This document shows positions 12,616 through 14,576 of a stretch of 14,576 nt of DNA, one piece after another. The stretch's first letter is position 1, and every line of letters starts with the position of its first letter. Location: positions 1 to 14,576 of the forward strand of contig CALEYZ010000021.1 in the NCBI GenBank assembly GCA_937928195.1, in the 5' to 3' direction. Origin of the DNA: an uncultured Limnohabitans sp. (GTDB lineage: Bacteria; Pseudomonadota; Gammaproteobacteria; Burkholderiales; Burkholderiaceae_C). The notes beneath the pieces are model-generated. The model was not told where the DNA came from. It saw nothing but the letters and a program-made list of their open reading frames with translations, and made no database searches. Position numbers and translations under genes: made by a program.

Positions 12616-14355
12616 ATGAACGACAGCACCTTTGACTACATCATCGTTGGCGCAGGAACGGCCGGCTGCCTGCTGGCCAATCGCCTGTCTGCCGACGCCA
12701 GCAAACGGGTGCTGCTCATTGAAGCAGGCAAGCGAGACGACTACCACTGGATCCACATTCCTGTGGGTTATCTGTATTGCATTGGCAACCCACGCACCGA
12801 TTGGTTGTATCAAACCGAAGCGGCCGAGGGCTTGAATGGCCGAAGCCTGCGCTACCCGCGCGGCAAAGTGTTAGGCGGTTGCAGCAGCATCAACGGCATG
12901 ATTTACATGCGCGGCCAAGCACGTGACTATGACCAGTGGGCACAGTTAACCGGCAGCGATGAGTGGCGATGGGACCACTGCTTGCCTTATTTCAAGGCGC
13001 ATGAAGACCATTACAAAGGGGCCAGCGAACTTCACGGCGCGAAAGGCGTTAAACCAGAATTGTTCAACGGAGCTGTTGCGTCTGACCCAGCTTCTGCCGA
13101 CTACTTCAACGTATTGAAAGCCAGACAAGCCGGCGGCGAGTGGCGCATTGAAAAGCAACGCTTAAGCTGGCACGTGCTCGACGCATTTGCACAAGCCGCA
13201 CAGCAAGCAGGCATCCCAGCGACCGACGATTTCAACCAAGGCAACAACGAAGGCGTTGGCTATTTTGATGTGAACCAACGCAGTGGTTGGCGCTGGAACA
13301 CGGCCCAAGCTTTTTTGCGGCCCACTTGTTTCGCGCGCCCGAATTTTGAGTTGTGGACGCAAGCGCAAGTGGCTGGCTTGGTCCTTGAAACTGACGCTGA
13401 TGGCGCCAAACGCTGCACCGGCGTGAAGGTCTGGGATGGCCATCAATTGGTCACCGCCACCGCCACACGCGAAGTGGCCTTGAGTGCCGGCAGCATTGGT
13501 TCTGCGCAAATTTTGCAGTTGTCTGGTATCGGCAATGCCCTCGCACTGAAAGACGTCGGCGTGGCGCTGCAGCACGATTTGCCTGGCGTGGGTGCCAACC
13601 TGCAAGACCATTTGCAAATTCGCTCTGTTTACAAAGTGAAAAACGCCAAGACCCTCAACACCTTGGCCAACAGTTGGTGGGGCAAAGCCAAGATTGGTTT
13701 GGAATATGCGCTGTCTCGCAGCGGGCCCATGAGCATGTCACCCAGTCAGTTGGGTGCATTTACCAAAAGTGACCCAGCGCAAAAGTGGGCGAACATTCAA
13801 TACCATGTGCAACCGCTCAGCTTAGACGCTTTCGGTGAACCGCTGCACAGCTTCCCGGCCATCACCGCCAGTGTGTGCAACTTGAATCCCACCAGCCGCG
13901 GCAGTGTCCGTTTGAAAAGCCCTGACTTCAAGGACGCACCTGCCATTGCACCCAACTACCTCAGCACCGACGAAGACCGCAAGGTGGCAGCCGACAGCCT
14001 GCGCGTGACGCGCCGCATCATGTCGCAAGCGGCCATGGCGCCCTTTGCGCCAGAAGAGTTCAAACCCGGTGTGCAGTACCAATCGGATGAGGAATTGGCC
14101 AAGCTGGCAGGTGACATTGCCAGCACCATTTTTCACCCCGTTGGCACCACCCGCATGGGCGCAGACCATGACCCGATGGCAGTGGTCAACAGCCGCCTGC
14201 AAGTGCGCGGCATCCGAGGTTTGCGTGTGGTGGATGCGGGTGTCATGCCCACCATCACCAGTGGCAACACCAACAGCCCCACCCTGATGATTGCTGAAAA
14301 AGCAGCACATTGGATGGTGCTGGATGCGCTCAAACACTCACACGACACCCCATGA
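12616..14355 (+). CDS. GMC-family FAD alcohol dehydrogenase (choline dehydrogenase-like)
   Basis: Flavoprotein of 579 residues in the glucose-methanol-choline family that oxidises a primary alcohol or hydroxyacid, passing electrons to a respiratory acceptor. The FAD motif is G12-x-G14-x2-G17 with Glu36 at the end of the second strand. GMC signature 1 is near 75-98 (YPRGKVLGGCSSINGM) and signature 2 near 294-310 (GSIGSAQILQLSGIG). The active-site pair is His507 (IFHPVGTTRMG) and Asn551 in SGNTNSPTLMIAEKAA. No signal peptide is seen. It follows mmsA by three nt without its own Shine-Dalgarno, so coupled translation is likely. Choline is improbable given mmsA as partner; 3-hydroxypropionate or 3-hydroxyisobutyrate is a better guess. 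Confidence 0.92.
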   Translation: MNDSTFDYIIVGAGTAGCLLANRLSADASKRVLLIEAGKRDDYHWIHIPVGYLYCIGNPRTDWLYQTEAAEGLNGRSLRYPRGKVLGGCSSINGMIYMRGQARDYDQWAQLTGSDEWRWDHCLPYFKAHEDHYKGASELHGAKGVKPELFNGAVASDPASADYFNVLKARQAGGEWRIEKQRLSWHVLDAFAQAAQQAGIPATDDFNQGNNEGVGYFDVNQRSGWRWNTAQAFLRPTCFARPNFELWTQAQVAGLVLETDADGAKRCTGVKVWDGHQLVTATATREVALSAGSIGSAQILQLSGIGNALALKDVGVALQHDLPGVGANLQDHLQIRSVYKVKNAKTLNTLANSWWGKAKIGLEYALSRSGPMSMSPSQLGAFTKSDPAQKWANIQYHVQPLSLDAFGEPLHSFPAITASVCNLNPTSRGSVRLKSPDFKDAPAIAPNYLSTDEDRKVAADSLRVTRRIMSQAAMAPFAPEEFKPGVQYQSDEELAKLAGDIASTIFHPVGTTRMGADHDPMAVVNSRLQVRGIRGLRVVDAGVMPTITSGNTNSPTLMIAEKAAHWMVLDALKHSHDTP

Positions 14356-14415
14356 GACAAATGACGCAGAAAGTGCCACGGGAAATCCCTGATGGCCATG
14401 CCCAATGAACAACGC

Positions 14416-14549
14416 TACATTTCATGCACTCGATGAACTGCAGTTTGGGTTCGTTTTGAGGGCTGAGGAGACACCCAAACTACTCGAACATAAACATCCA
14501 CAACGAGATGTGACTTTTGACAGGCGCCGCGAAAGCGGCGCTTTTTTTT
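14416..14549 (+). ncRNA. Candidate small RNA or leader RNA ending in an intrinsic terminator
   Basis: Between the GMC stop and the right edge there is no credible gene in 195 nt, but there is ordered structure. A weak promoter-like pair, TGGCCA (14393-14398) and TACATT (14416-14421) with 17-nt spacing, would start RNA near 14428. Then come AGTTTGGGT and ACCCAAACT, a perfect 9-bp stem (14442-14450 and 14472-14480), ACATC and GATGT, a 5-bp stem (about 14494-14511), and a strong terminator. I recognise no known RNA family. It may instead be only the 3' end of the operon mRNA. Confidence 0.35.
14524..14549 (+). terminator. Strong rho-independent terminator
   Basis: GCGCCGC, a GAAA tetraloop and GCGGCGC form a perfect 7-bp GC-only stem, followed by eight T residues (14542-14549). 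It would end transcripts of the SDR-MaoC-mmsA-GMC operon or of a separate small RNA. Confidence 0.92.
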
Positions 14550-14550
14550 C

Positions 14551-14576
14551 ATGGAATTACTGATCGTCTCTCTGGC
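14551..14576 (+). CDS. Possible start of a TauE/SafE-like permease gene (truncated)
   Basis: An ATG one base after the terminator T-run opens a frame reading MELLIVSL to the window edge. That start resembles the N-terminus of TauE/SafE-family anion permeases, which often begin with this kind of hydrophobic sequence. Only eight full codons are visible, there is no Shine-Dalgarno, and the hairpin lies directly upstream, so both the start and the identity are weak. Confidence 0.3.

Noticed and set aside
11995..12813. A 272-codon open frame antisense to mmsA and the start of the GMC gene
   Set aside because: It spans the boundary of two certain genes on the opposite strand and its sequence matches no family; it is a codon-usage shadow.
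14361..14408. A 15-codon open frame after the GMC gene, and a 14-codon frame at 14392-14436
   Set aside because: Both are very short, lack a ribosome binding site and resemble nothing known.
14517..14522. A perfect TTGACA -35 hexamer
   Set aside because: At 17 nt downstream lies only the terminator stem and T-run (GCTTTT), not a -10 element.

Overview
This window looks like chromosomal DNA of a beta-proteobacterium, probably order Burkholderiales, family Comamonadaceae (Limnohabitans/Rhodoferax/Polaromonas-like). That placement is inferred from the protein sequences, chiefly the str-operon proteins, the Asp-type HemB, HemJ and the PBP5-like enzyme, and no search was run. Genes are densely packed and no mobile element, CRISPR array, tRNA or rRNA gene is visible. 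No gene-free stretch exceeds 200 bases.

Minus-strand block, about 1-6046. From right to left it reads hemJ, a VanZ-like membrane protein, a small 2Fe-2S ferredoxin, a small alpha/beta hydrolase and a PBP5-type D,D-carboxypeptidase. These five genes are separated by gaps of 5 and 16 nt or overlap by 1-4 nt, so they are probably one transcription unit. A new promoter (about 2233-2261) then starts the str operon rpsL-rpsG-fusA, with fusA running off the left edge. The rpsL-rpsG and rpsG-fusA spacers hold clean hairpins that are candidates for ribosomal-protein feedback control or attenuation.

Divergent haem region, 6047-6171. hemJ (minus) and hemB (plus) share a 125-nt intergenic region centred on a perfect FNR/Anr-type palindrome, TTGAT-N4-ATCAA. 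This points to oxygen-responsive control of two haem-pathway genes. Both genes lack a Shine-Dalgarno sequence and have a -10-like hexamer six nt before the ATG. hemB is followed by a CorA-type divalent-cation transporter.

Right half, 8410-14355. A minus-strand pair (dienelactone hydrolase and a DsbA-fold 2-hydroxychromene-2-carboxylate isomerase-like protein) diverges from a plus-strand four-gene catabolic operon. That operon encodes an SDR oxidoreductase, a MaoC-type hydratase, a CoA-acylating (methyl)malonate-semialdehyde dehydrogenase (mmsA) and a GMC flavoprotein alcohol dehydrogenase. The mmsA-GMC pairing fits oxidation of a 3-hydroxyacid such as 3-hydroxypropionate through a semialdehyde to acyl-CoA, but the substrate is an inference.

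Right edge, 14356-14576. After the GMC gene lie a 9-bp hairpin, a smaller hairpin and a strong intrinsic terminator whose T-run directly abuts an ATG. This may be a small RNA or a leader/attenuator for the next, truncated gene, possibly a TauE/SafE-family permease.

No wholly new system is evident. The best leads are the FNR-like site, the KTG-to-TTG change in the carboxypeptidase, the mmsA-GMC operon and the structured RNA at the right edge.
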